From Nocardia brasiliensis ATCC 700358 (GTDB lineage: Bacteria > Actinomycetota > Actinomycetes > Mycobacteriales > Mycobacteriaceae), in NCBI RefSeq assembly GCF_000250675.2, contig NC_018681.1, positions 8,928,001 to 8,992,000 on the forward strand: a stretch of DNA of 64,000 bases, given 5' to 3'. The stretch's first letter is position 1; each line of letters opens with the position of its first letter. This document shows, piece by piece, positions 42,618 through 50,880 of this stretch. A program made the translations under genes and the position numbers. The notes beneath the pieces are model-generated. The model made no database searches. It was not told the DNA's origin and saw only the letters and a program-made list of their open reading frames with translations.

Positions 42618-43628
42618 CTAGGCGAGAGCGCGCAGGCGCGGCGCCAGGTCGCGCTGGAACAGGTCGAGGAAGCGGCGCTGGTCGTGGCCGGGGGCGTGGA
42701 AGACCAGGTGGTTGAGGCCCGCGTCGAGGTAGGGCTTGATCAGGTCGACGGCCTGGTCGGGGTCGCTGGCGACGATCCAGCGCTTGGCGATCTGCTCGAT
42801 CGGGAGGGCGTCGGCGGCGGCCTCCATCTCGATCGGGTCGGTGATGCTGTGCTTCTGTTCGGGGGTGAGGCTGAGCGGCGCCCAGAAGCGGGTGTTCTCC
42901 AGCGCCAGTTCGGGATCGGTGTCGTAGGAGATCTTGATCTCGATCATCCGATCGATGTCGTCGACGGTGCGGCCTGCCTTGGCGGCGCCCTCCGCGACGG
43001 CGGGCATGAGCTTGTCGGTGTAGAGGTCCATACCCTTGCCGGAGGTACAGATGAAACCGTCACCGGCGCGACCCGCGTACCGGGCCACCAGCGGGCCGCC
43101 CGCCGCGACGTAGACGGGGATGCCGCCCTTCGGCACGTCGTAGATGGACGCGCCGACGGTGTTGTAGTACTCGCCCTGGAAGTCGACGCGGTCGCCGGTC
43201 CACAGCGCGCGCATGAGTTCGACGGCTTCGCGCAGGCGCGCGAAACGTTCCTTGAAGTCCGGCCAGTCACCCTTGTAGCCGGTGGCGATCTCGTTGAGCG
43301 CCTCGCCGGTGCCGACGCCGAGCATGACCCGCTCGGGGTAGAGGCAGCCCATGGTCGCGAAGGCCTGCGCGATCACCGCCGGGTTGTAGCGGAAGGTGGG
43401 GGTGAGCACCGAGGTGCCGAGCTGGATCCGCTTCGTACGCTCGCCGACCGCGGCCATCCAGGCCAGCGAGAACGGCGCGTGGCCGCCCTTGTGCCGCCAC
43501 GGCTGGAAATGGTCGCTCACCGAGGCACTGTCGAGGCCGTGCTCCTCGGCGAGTACCGCGATCTCCACCAGTTCCCGTGGTCCGAACTGTTCTGCCGAGG
43601 CTTTGTATCCGAGCTTGAGTTCACCCAT
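42618..43628 (-). CDS. fgd1: F420-dependent glucose-6-phosphate dehydrogenase
   Basis: A 336-residue luciferase-like TIM barrel of exactly the mycobacterial Fgd1 length. His40, Trp44 and Glu109, the residues assigned to catalysis in M. tuberculosis Fgd1, are all present (VSDHFQPWRHKGGH; GVGTGEA). It oxidises glucose-6-phosphate and supplies F420H2. The ATG at 43626-43628 has AGGAG upstream; an upstream extension reads as leader. The order fgd1-pta-ackA matches Rv0407-Rv0409 apart from the inserted pair of genes. Confidence 0.96.
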   Translation of the reverse strand: MGELKLGYKASAEQFGPRELVEIAVLAEEHGLDSASVSDHFQPWRHKGGHAPFSLAWMAAVGERTKRIQLGTSVLTPTFRYNPAVIAQAFATMGCLYPERVMLGVGTGEALNEIATGYKGDWPDFKERFARLREAVELMRALWTGDRVDFQGEYYNTVGASIYDVPKGGIPVYVAAGGPLVARYAGRAGDGFICTSGKGMDLYTDKLMPAVAEGAAKAGRTVDDIDRMIEIKISYDTDPELALENTRFWAPLSLTPEQKHSITDPIEMEAAADALPIEQIAKRWIVASDPDQAVDLIKPYLDAGLNHLVFHAPGHDQRRFLDLFQRDLAPRLRALA

Positions 43629-43891
43629 GTGCGCCACTCCTGTCGCTTCGCTGCACACCTGTGCGCGGGCATTCCCGCGCACCGTCGTCGGCCGCAGGCG
43701 CGCTGCGGTCATGTCTCGCTACAACCGCCACCCGCCCGCGGACGTTCCCGCGCGGCGGTGATCGTCCGAGTGCGTCCGGCGCGCCTCGACGGCCGACTTC
43801 GACCATAGTCAGCGCGGGGCCCGGTTGTGCGAAGGGTCGCATCGACCCGGAGTTGCCCCCGATTGCGCGTCCGTTAGCGGACAATTGTCTG

Positions 43892-44713
43892 GTGACTGAT
43901 GAACCGATCCTGTCCTATCTCACCGACATGGACGGTGTCCTGGTGCACGAGGACCAGCTGGTGCCCGGCGCCGACGAGTTCCTCGCCGAGCTGCGCGCCA
44001 ACGAGACCCCGTTCCTGGTGCTGACCAACAACTCCATTCGCACGCCGCGTGACCTGCAGGCCAGGCTGCGCCAGACCGGGCTCGACATCCCGGAGGAATC
44101 GATCTGGACCTCGGCGCTGGCCACCGCGACGTTCCTGAACGAGCAGCGCCCGAACGGCACCGCGTACGTGGTCGGCGAATCCGGTCTCACCACCGCGCTG
44201 CACGAGATCGGGTACGTGCTCACCGAGATCGAGCCCGACTATGTGGTGCTCGGCGAGACCCGCAACTACTCGTTCGAGGCGATCACCACCGCCATCCGGT
44301 TGGTCGAGCGCGGCGCGAGCTTCATCGCGACCAACCCGGACCCGACCGGTCCGTCGCGGGACGGCTCGCTGCCCGCGACCGGTTCGGTGGCCGCGTTGAT
44401 CACCCGCGCCACCGGTCGCGACCCGTACTACATCGGCAAACCCAATCCGCTGATGATGCGCTCGGCGCTGCGCAGGCTGGGCGCGCACTCGCAGTCCTAC
44501 TATGACGAGCAGCGGCGCTACGCCGATCTCGCCGCGATCTACGGGCGCAACGACACACCGGAAACCCCCACCGAACCGGTCCGCCCGGTCGCGCCGGAAA
44601 CCGTCGCCGAACTGGGACGCACCGAGCGGAAGCTGACCTCGGTCCGGTCCGAGACCCCCACCCGGCACCGGAGCGGTGGGCACCCGACCACCTTCGACAG
44701 GAAGGCCAGTTGA
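43892..44713 (+). CDS. HAD-IIA family hydrolase, C-terminus replaced (probably defective)
   Basis: 273 residues. Residues 1-200 are a good HAD-IIA phosphatase: motif I DMDGV (Asp12, Asp14), motif II LTNNS and the Lys motif IGKPNP (Lys183). Normally GDR-M-x-TD-type motif IV follows within about 20 residues, but at residue 201 the sequence changes to SYYDEQRRYADLAAIYGRND and an unrelated Pro/Thr/Arg-rich tail. With motif IV absent, metal binding and activity are unlikely unless the tail compensates. It starts at GTG 43892, within which region a 10-bp palindrome GACAATTGTC (43880-43889) lies just upstream. No other frame restores the motif. Confidence 0.75.
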   Translation: MTDEPILSYLTDMDGVLVHEDQLVPGADEFLAELRANETPFLVLTNNSIRTPRDLQARLRQTGLDIPEESIWTSALATATFLNEQRPNGTAYVVGESGLTTALHEIGYVLTEIEPDYVVLGETRNYSFEAITTAIRLVERGASFIATNPDPTGPSRDGSLPATGSVAALITRATGRDPYYIGKPNPLMMRSALRRLGAHSQSYYDEQRRYADLAAIYGRNDTPETPTEPVRPVAPETVAELGRTERKLTSVRSETPTRHRSGGHPTTFDRKAS

Positions 44714-44727
44714 ATAAAACTGGCCTT
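44702..44727 (+). terminator. Hairpin terminator overlapping the HAD stop codon
   Basis: AAGGCCAGTT (44702-44711) and AACTGGCCTT (44718-44727) form a perfect 10-bp stem with the loop GAATAA. The TGA stop lies at the stem-loop junction. Confidence 0.8.
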
Positions 44728-44768
44728 GTCCTACTGGACCTGTCGGTGGCACGGTGCACACTGACTAC

Positions 44769-45338
44769 ATGAGCGACCCGCGTTGCCTGTCCGCCGAGGC
44801 AACCCTCTTCGACACCGCGATCGGCATCTGCGCCATCGCCTGGAGCGGTACGGCCGTGATCCGGTTCCAGCTCCCCGAAGCAAGCCCGGCCGCGACCCGT
44901 GCGCGCATCACGCGCCGCCGCGCCGGCCTGCCGGACGACGAGGTCCGCGAAGAGACCCCCACCGGCGTGATCGCCGAAGCCGTCGCGGGCGTGCGCGCCC
45001 ACCTCGCCGGCGAACTCGACGACCTGCGCTGGATTCCGGTGGACCTCAGCGGGATTCCCGAGTTCAACCGGGCCGTGCTCGAGGTCACCCGCGCCATCGA
45101 CCCCGGGCGCACCCTCACCTACGGGCAGGTCGCGCACCGCATCGGGCAGCCCGGTGGCGCGCAGGCCGTCGGACAAGCCTTGGGCCGCAACCCGATTCCC
45201 CTCATCATCCCGTGCCACCGGGTGCTCGCCGCGGACAACGCGCTCACCGGGTTCTCCGCCCCCGGCGGCGTCAGCACCAAACAGCATCTGCTGGAAATCG
45301 AACGCACCCCGGGCTTCGGCGAGCCGACGCTGTTCTGA
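44769..45338 (+). CDS. Methylated-DNA--protein-cysteine methyltransferase family (Ogt-like)
   Basis: A 189-residue protein with the active-site motif IIPCHRV (Cys149) and TLTYGQVAHRIGQPGGAQAVG, the helix-turn-helix DNA-binding region. The N-terminal domain is present but divergent. The enzyme transfers alkyl groups from O6-alkylguanine to its own cysteine. ATG 44769 is preferred; a GTG at 44754 would add five residues. It is probably a separate unit because a strong hairpin ends the HAD gene 40 bp upstream. Confidence 0.9.
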   Translation: MSDPRCLSAEATLFDTAIGICAIAWSGTAVIRFQLPEASPAATRARITRRRAGLPDDEVREETPTGVIAEAVAGVRAHLAGELDDLRWIPVDLSGIPEFNRAVLEVTRAIDPGRTLTYGQVAHRIGQPGGAQAVGQALGRNPIPLIIPCHRVLAADNALTGFSAPGGVSTKQHLLEIERTPGFGEPTLF

Positions 45339-45450
45339 GCGCCGCCGTGGCCGGTCGAAGGCCGCGATGAATTCCCTGCGCCCACCCCGTCTACACGAGT
45401 ACAGGCCGCATCGACCCGCGGCCGGTCACCTCTTCGAAAGTGAGACTGCT

Positions 45451-46269
45451 GTGCAGACAGTGACCTCCGCCGACGGCACCGTGCTCGCCTACGACCGGCT
45501 CGACGGCGTCGCCGGAACCGTGATCCTGGTCGGCGGCGCGTTCGGCTACCGGAAGTTCCCCAAGATGGTGGCGCTGGCCGAGACGCTGCACAAGCAGTAC
45601 GGGTTGACCGTCCTGAACTACGACCGGCGCGGTCGCGGCGACAGCACCGACCAGGCCGCCGGGTACGACGTCCGGCACGAGATCGACGACCTCGCCGCGC
45701 TGGTGGCCGTCGCGGGCGGGTCGGCCATGCTGTTCGGCTGGTCCTCCGGGGCGGGGCTGGCGTTGCGGGCCGCGGGGTCCGGACAGATCCCGGGGATCAC
45801 CAAGGTCGTCGCCTTCGAGCCGCCGTTCGTGGTCGATCACGAGAACTTCGTGCCCGCCGCCGACCTCGAGACCACCCTGCACGAATTGATCGCCGCCGAT
45901 AAGCGGTCCGAGACGGTGCGCTTCTACATGACCAAGGCGATGGGCATTCCGCGCGGCTTCGTCGCCCTCATGCGCTGGACCCCGTTCTGGCGCGACCTGC
46001 GCGCCACCGCCCACTCGACCGCCTACGACTGGGCCGTCATGCGTGAGTTCATGCGCGGCGAGCCACTGCGCACCGAGGACTGGTCCGGCGTCAAAGCCCA
46101 GACCCTGGTCATCGCGGGCGCGAAAAGCGATGCGCTGCTCCGCACCGGCGCCCGCGCCATCGCCGCCGTCCTCCCCGACGCCGAGTTCACCGAGATCCCC
46201 GGTCTCAGCCACAACCCCAACATCCGCCTGCTCGCCCCACCCGCAGGCGAATTCCTCACCACGGCATAG
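45451..46269 (+). CDS. Alpha/beta hydrolase
   Basis: A 272-residue hydrolase. The nucleophile elbow is GWSSG with Ser98; VLNYDRRGRGDS (about 54-65) is the typical strand-and-turn before it, and GLSHNP with His254 supplies the catalytic His. The family includes esterases and lactonases; the substrate is unknown. It starts at GTG 45451 (MQTVTSADG), with GTG 45460 possible. It runs into the minisatellite region downstream. Confidence 0.82.
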   Translation: MQTVTSADGTVLAYDRLDGVAGTVILVGGAFGYRKFPKMVALAETLHKQYGLTVLNYDRRGRGDSTDQAAGYDVRHEIDDLAALVAVAGGSAMLFGWSSGAGLALRAAGSGQIPGITKVVAFEPPFVVDHENFVPAADLETTLHELIAADKRSETVRFYMTKAMGIPRGFVALMRWTPFWRDLRATAHSTAYDWAVMREFMRGEPLRTEDWSGVKAQTLVIAGAKSDALLRTGARAIAAVLPDAEFTEIPGLSHNPNIRLLAPPAGEFLTTA

Positions 46270-46574
46270 GCTTCCGCACCGGCCACCCGCGCCCGCTCCG
46301 GCCCGGCACCACGCGTAACTTCCCACAGCTCAAGCCCACCCACGCCCGCGCCGCCCGGCACAGCATACGTATGGGTCCTGCCCACCCACGCCCGCGCCGA
46401 CCCGGCACCACGGCCACAGCATCCGTACGGCTCCGGCCCTCTCGCGCCCGCGCAGCGCTGGCACACGGCACAGCATCCGCACGGCTCCGGCCCTCTCGCG
46501 CCCGCGCAGCGCTGGCACACGGCACAGCATCCGCACGGCTCCGGCCATACGCACTGCCCAGCAGCGGGCTCGGC
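46270..46574. other. 305-bp convergent intergenic region filled by repeats
   Basis: The region lies between the convergent hydrolase and LuxR-type genes. It has no gene: frames through it give only repeated Cys/Arg/Pro-rich peptides. Most of it is the minisatellite listed separately. Confidence 0.6.
46339..46545. repeat. Minisatellite with a 54-bp period
   Basis: Unit 1 at 46417-46470 and unit 2 at 46471-46524 differ by one base near the start (CAGCATCCGT versus CAGCATCCGC). A third unit starts at 46525 and breaks off after 21 bp. Looser related copies with ACCCACGCCCGCGCCG precede them from 46339. The composition is very C-rich on the plus strand. Near-identity of adjacent units points to recent slippage. 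Confidence 0.8.
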
Positions 46575-49175
46575 TCAGGGGGTGGATTCGCCGCGCATCA
46601 GAGCGCCGAGGGATTCGCGGTCGGTGACGTCCATCTTGATGCAGGCGCGGTAGAGGTGGCCTTCGACGGTGCGGACGGAAACGGTGAGGCGGTCGGCGAT
46701 CTGGCGGTTGGACAGGCCGGCCGCGACGAGGTTCGCGATCTCGCGTTCGCGGGCGGTGAGCGGCAGCGGTTGGGCCGCCTGCCGCAGTGCGGGGGTGCTC
46801 GCCCCACCGCAGGCCGCCGCGAGCCGGTTCGCGGTGGCGGCGGACTCGAGCAGGCGACGACGATCCCCGGCGCGTTCGTGCGCCGACGCGGCCTGCGCCG
46901 AGGCGTCGGCGGCGGAGAGCAAAGCCCCGAGCCGTTCGAATTCCACTGCGGCAGCGTCCAATCCGGGTCCATCGTGCGCCGCGAGGGCGACCGCGTGCCT
47001 GGCTTGCACCTGCACCAGCTTGCCGTCCACCATGGCCGCCAGATCCGCCAATCGGCCTGCGGCGGCATGCTCTCCGAAGCGGGCCGCGGCATGCAGCGCC
47101 ATGGCCTCGATGCCGTGCTGATTGGAGCGGGCGGCGGCGTCGGCCGCCCCCATGGCGAGCCGGATGGCCGGGGTGACGGTGCCTTCCGCGGCCGCGTGCC
47201 AGGCGCGGGCGACTTCGAGCTGCGGCTCGTACACGGCACTGTGCCTGCCGCCGCGGGCGGTGGCCTCGGCGATCGCCTCGGCGGCCTCGCTCGCCCGGCC
47301 GAGCGCCGAATACGCCTCGGCGAGACGGATTCTCGCCGGGAACATCCAGGCCGCCGCGCCTTCCGCGGCGAGCGCGGCCAACGCCTGTTCCAGGTTCTCG
47401 ATGCCGTCCGGGAAGTGCCCCTGCGCCACGTCGACGGTGCCCTGCAAGATCTTCGACATCCCCCACGCCAGGTACTGTCCCGGTGCGGAATAGCCGAAAT
47501 AGTCTGCGGCGCAACGGCGAGCGGCGTCGAGCTGTCCGGTCAACACCAGACCGAGCACCTCGGCATGGGTGGACATGAAGCGGTTGAGACCGTCGATCTC
47601 GGTCTCCACCTCGTGCCCGCGGACCGCGTACTGTTGCGCCGCATCGCCTTTGCCCATCAGCGCCAAGGCCAGGCTGCCGCCGAAGGAGGCCCACCAGACC
47701 GCCCAGGCCGGTGCGCCTTTGACGTTGATCGCCCGCTCCGCCTCCGCGATCGCGGTATCGATCCGGTTCTCGTTCACCGCGCAGGCGGAGGCGAGTCCGT
47801 CGAGCAGCGCCACGTTCTTCGGATGCTTGGCCTTGCCGCGGACCAGCGTGAGCACCTCGTCGGCGAGATCGGCATCGCCCATGGCCCACAACAGGTTCGC
47901 CACCCGGGTGCTGCCCCACCGGACCAGCTGCACCTCACTGAGCTCGTCGGGGTCGAAGCTGGCCAGCATGCGTTCGGCTTCGATCCGATGTCCCTGCCAC
48001 AGCAGCGCCCGCGCGAGCAGATCGGCGGACTCGACCCCGCCGCGCCGTTCCACCGCGGCCCGGGCGAAGCGCTCGCCGAGCGGCAGGTTCGCCAAGCCGA
48101 TGGCGTCGGCGGCGGCCGCCTCGAACAATTCGAGGTCGGCGGATTTGTCGCTGTCCAAAGCCAATTCGGCGAGCCGGATGCGATCGGCGGCGGAATTGAT
48201 CGGCCGCTCCTTCAGCGAGGAGTACAGCCGTCCGCGCAACCGCCGCGCCGAGGCGATGCCGAGCCTGCGCCGGATCACCTCACCGAAGAGTGGATGGTTG
48301 TACCGCACGATCAGCTGGTGCGAATTCTGCACGACCCGGATCACGCCCCGGGTTTCGGCGGCCTCCACCGCTTCCTCGCCGGCCAGTTCGGACAGCACGT
48401 CGAGGTCGATCGGCTCGCAGAAGGTGAGCAGTTCCAGGACGTGCAGCACGTCGTCGGGCAGTTGCTCGACCCGATCTTCCAGCAGCGCAGCCAGTTCCGA
48501 GGTGACCGCGGCCCGGCCGCGCAGCTGCCAGACGCCGTTCACCTGACGCAGCGAACCCGCCTCGAGCGCGCCCTCGACCAAATGCCGCAGGAACAGCGCG
48601 TTTCCGCCGGAGGACTCCCACATCAGGTTGGCGGTGAAGCCTTCCAGCTGCCCGCCCAGCATCGATTCGACCAGGTCCACACTCTGACGCTGGCTGAACG
48701 GATTCAGGTCGATGCGCAGCAGGTGACCGTCTTTCCACAGCGAGGTGACCGCGTCGGGCACCTGCACCCCGCTGCGCACCGTGGCCACGATGTGCGCCGC
48801 CTTGTCGATGGCCAGCTGCAGCAGCAGGGTGGCCGACAGTTGGTCGAGCAGGTGGGCGTCGTCGACGCCGATGATGGTGTGCCCGTCCGCGAGCAAGGCT
48901 TCGCGCGCGGCGGACATGAACGTGACCGGATCGTGCGCCGTATAAACGCCGACCATGTGCGCGAACACCCCCAACGGAATGCTGCGCGCCGATTCGGTGC
49001 CCGCCACCCAGCGGATGTTGCCGCCGACCGCCGCGGTCGCCTGCCTGGCCAGCGTGGTTTTCCCGACACCGGCATCACCGGTGAGGACCGCGCCGACATG
49101 CGCCCTGCCGGTGAGGGCCGCGCGGATCGCCTCGAACTCGGTCTCGCGCTCGATCATCGGCCAGTTCCGAGCCAT
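46575..49175 (-). CDS. Large LuxR-family (LAL/MalT-like) AAA regulator
   Basis: An 866-residue STAND-type regulator. Walker A is GDAGVGKTT (33-41), Walker B is IIGVDDAHLL (about 99-108), a long helical-repeat middle follows (about 350-780), and the C-terminal LuxR helix-turn-helix is LTAREREIANLVAAGLSNRQ at roughly 800-820. LAL proteins integrate ATP and an inducer and often switch on pathway operons. It starts at ATG 49173-49175. No obvious target operon is beside it; purA lies upstream on the same strand across 154 bp. Confidence 0.92.
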   Translation of the reverse strand: MARNWPMIERETEFEAIRAALTGRAHVGAVLTGDAGVGKTTLARQATAAVGGNIRWVAGTESARSIPLGVFAHMVGVYTAHDPVTFMSAAREALLADGHTIIGVDDAHLLDQLSATLLLQLAIDKAAHIVATVRSGVQVPDAVTSLWKDGHLLRIDLNPFSQRQSVDLVESMLGGQLEGFTANLMWESSGGNALFLRHLVEGALEAGSLRQVNGVWQLRGRAAVTSELAALLEDRVEQLPDDVLHVLELLTFCEPIDLDVLSELAGEEAVEAAETRGVIRVVQNSHQLIVRYNHPLFGEVIRRRLGIASARRLRGRLYSSLKERPINSAADRIRLAELALDSDKSADLELFEAAAADAIGLANLPLGERFARAAVERRGGVESADLLARALLWQGHRIEAERMLASFDPDELSEVQLVRWGSTRVANLLWAMGDADLADEVLTLVRGKAKHPKNVALLDGLASACAVNENRIDTAIAEAERAINVKGAPAWAVWWASFGGSLALALMGKGDAAQQYAVRGHEVETEIDGLNRFMSTHAEVLGLVLTGQLDAARRCAADYFGYSAPGQYLAWGMSKILQGTVDVAQGHFPDGIENLEQALAALAAEGAAAWMFPARIRLAEAYSALGRASEAAEAIAEATARGGRHSAVYEPQLEVARAWHAAAEGTVTPAIRLAMGAADAAARSNQHGIEAMALHAAARFGEHAAAGRLADLAAMVDGKLVQVQARHAVALAAHDGPGLDAAAVEFERLGALLSAADASAQAASAHERAGDRRRLLESAATANRLAAACGGASTPALRQAAQPLPLTAREREIANLVAAGLSNRQIADRLTVSVRTVEGHLYRACIKMDVTDRESLGALMRGESTP

Positions 49176-49329
49176 AGCTCTTACTGTAGTTGCCAGAGGT
49201 TCATGATCGAAGCCCTGCAGCTATTACGCTGCGTCTCACCGCGGCGGTCGCGCGGCAGTGAAGTGGACGCACCGGTCCGCCAAACCCTTTGAACGGCGGC
49301 CGTTTAGGTCACGGCGAGAGCCGCCCCGA

Positions 49330-50619
49330 TCAGCCCAGGACGTCGTGCCGGACGATCGTCTGATCGCGACCCGGCCCGACGCCGATGCAGGAGATCCGCG
49401 CCCCGGACAGCTCCTCCAGCCGCAGCACGTACGCCTGCGCGTTGGCGGGCAGTTCCTCGAAGGTCCGCGCCCCCGAGATGTCCTCCCACCAGCCGGGCAC
49501 CTCCTCGTAGATCGGCTTCGCGTGGTGGAACTCGGTCTGCGTGGTCGGCATCTGCTCGACCCGCTCGCCGTCCACGTCGTAGGCGACGCAGATCGGCACC
49601 GTCTCCAGGCTGGACAGCACATCGAGCTTGGTGAGGAAGTAGTCGGTGATGCCGTTGACCCGGGTCGCGTAGCGCGCGATCACCGCGTCGAACCAGCCGC
49701 AGCGCCGGGCGCGTCCGGTGGTCACGCCGACCTCGCCGCCGGTCTTGGCCAGGTAGGTGCCGGACTCGTCGAACAGCTCGGTCGGGAACGGGCCGGAGCC
49801 GACCCGGGTGGTGTAGCACTTGAGGATGCCGAGCACCGTGCTGATCTTGTTCGGCCCGACGCCCGCGCCGACCGCCGCGCCGCCCGAGGTCGGGTTGGAC
49901 GACGTGACGTACGGGTAGGTGCCGTGATCCACGTCGAGCAGGGTGCCCTGCGAACCTTCGAGCAGCACGGTCTCGCCGCGCTCCAAGGCCACATTGAGCT
50001 TCAGCCGGGTGTCGGCGATCCGGTGCTTGAAGCTTTCGGCCTGCGCGAGCACCTCGTCGACCACCTGCTGCGGGTCGAGTGCGCGGCGGTTGTAGATCTT
50101 GACCAGCACCTGGTTCTTGAACTCCAGCGCGGCCTCGACCTTCTGGGTGAGGATCTTCTCGTCCAGCACGTCGGCGACGCGCACCCCGACGCGGGCCACC
50201 TTGTCCTGGTAGCAGGGGCCGATGCCGCGGCCGGTGGTGCCGATCTTCTTGTTGCCGAGGAAGCGTTCGGTGACCTTATCGATGGCCACGTGATACGGCA
50301 TGATCAGGTGCGCGTCGGCGGAGAGCAGCAGCCCGGAGGTGTCGACCCCGCGCTCTTCCAGTCCGGCGAGTTCGTCGAGGAGCACGCCCGGGTCGATGAC
50401 GACGCCGTTGCCGATGACATTCGTCACGCCGGGAGTCAGGATGCCGGAGGGGATCAGGTGCAGCGCGAAATTGTCGCCATTGGGCAGCACCACGGTGTGG
50501 CCCGCATTGTTGCCACCCTGGTATCGGACCACCCATTGCACCCGGCCACCGAGTAGATCGGTCGCTTTGCCCTTACCTTCGTCGCCCCACTGGGCGCCGA
50601 TCAGGACGATTGCCGGCAT
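49330..50619 (-). CDS. purA: Adenylosuccinate synthetase
   Basis: A 429-residue enzyme with the GTP-binding GAQWGDEGKGK motif (Asp13), catalytic NNAGH (His41), GTTGRGIGPCYQDK and GSQGTLLDVDHGTYPYVT. It commits IMP to AMP synthesis using Asp and GTP. The ATG at 50617-50619 has GGAG 8 bp upstream. Its leader folds into a compact three-helix structure ending 24 nt before the start. It matches Rv0357c and diverges from the Rv0358-like gene. Confidence 0.98.
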   Translation of the reverse strand: MPAIVLIGAQWGDEGKGKATDLLGGRVQWVVRYQGGNNAGHTVVLPNGDNFALHLIPSGILTPGVTNVIGNGVVIDPGVLLDELAGLEERGVDTSGLLLSADAHLIMPYHVAIDKVTERFLGNKKIGTTGRGIGPCYQDKVARVGVRVADVLDEKILTQKVEAALEFKNQVLVKIYNRRALDPQQVVDEVLAQAESFKHRIADTRLKLNVALERGETVLLEGSQGTLLDVDHGTYPYVTSSNPTSGGAAVGAGVGPNKISTVLGILKCYTTRVGSGPFPTELFDESGTYLAKTGGEVGVTTGRARRCGWFDAVIARYATRVNGITDYFLTKLDVLSSLETVPICVAYDVDGERVEQMPTTQTEFHHAKPIYEEVPGWWEDISGARTFEELPANAQAYVLRLEELSGARISCIGVGPGRDQTIVRHDVLG

Positions 50620-50643
50620 GGTCGTGTCTCCTACGGTTCGACT

Positions 50644-50704
50644 TGCAACACCCGGGCAGATGGCAGTCGGCAGAGCCGACCGGGCGGTATTCGCCGGTGT
50701 TGCA
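50644..50704 (-). ncRNA. Predicted three-way-junction leader RNA before purA
   Basis: Closing helix P1 is 9 bp (TGCAACACC at 50644-50652 with GGTGTTGCA at 50696-50704). Inside it lie GTCGGC-AGA-GCCGAC (50666-50680, 6 bp) and GGCG-n5-CGCC (50683-50695, 4 bp), nearly abutting, with a 13-nt joining segment CGGGCAGATGGCA. The RNA would sit directly before the purA ribosome site. It is a cis-regulatory candidate or attenuator; I know of no named family that it matches. Confidence 0.45.
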
Positions 50705-50880
50705 GCTACCTGCCGTATCGAGGCGGTGGCCGGGAGCACAGTCTAGTCGACGCGTCGTCAACAGCGTGGGACCGGATCTCGTCGTAGGCTCGACAACCGT
50801 GTGGCCGATGCCGGGCAGGGCTAAGGTTGCACCCGTTGGTCCGACGACGTCGGCTCGAACCGAGGAGGGTGTACGGCAGT

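Noticed and set aside
46417..46545. CRISPR array
   Set aside because: The repeats are contiguous 54-bp units without spacers and no cas genes are present; this is a minisatellite.
46371..49292. 973-codon plus-strand frame opposite the LuxR gene
   Set aside because: The shadow of a complete LAL regulator; it has no recognisable domain and crosses the minisatellite.
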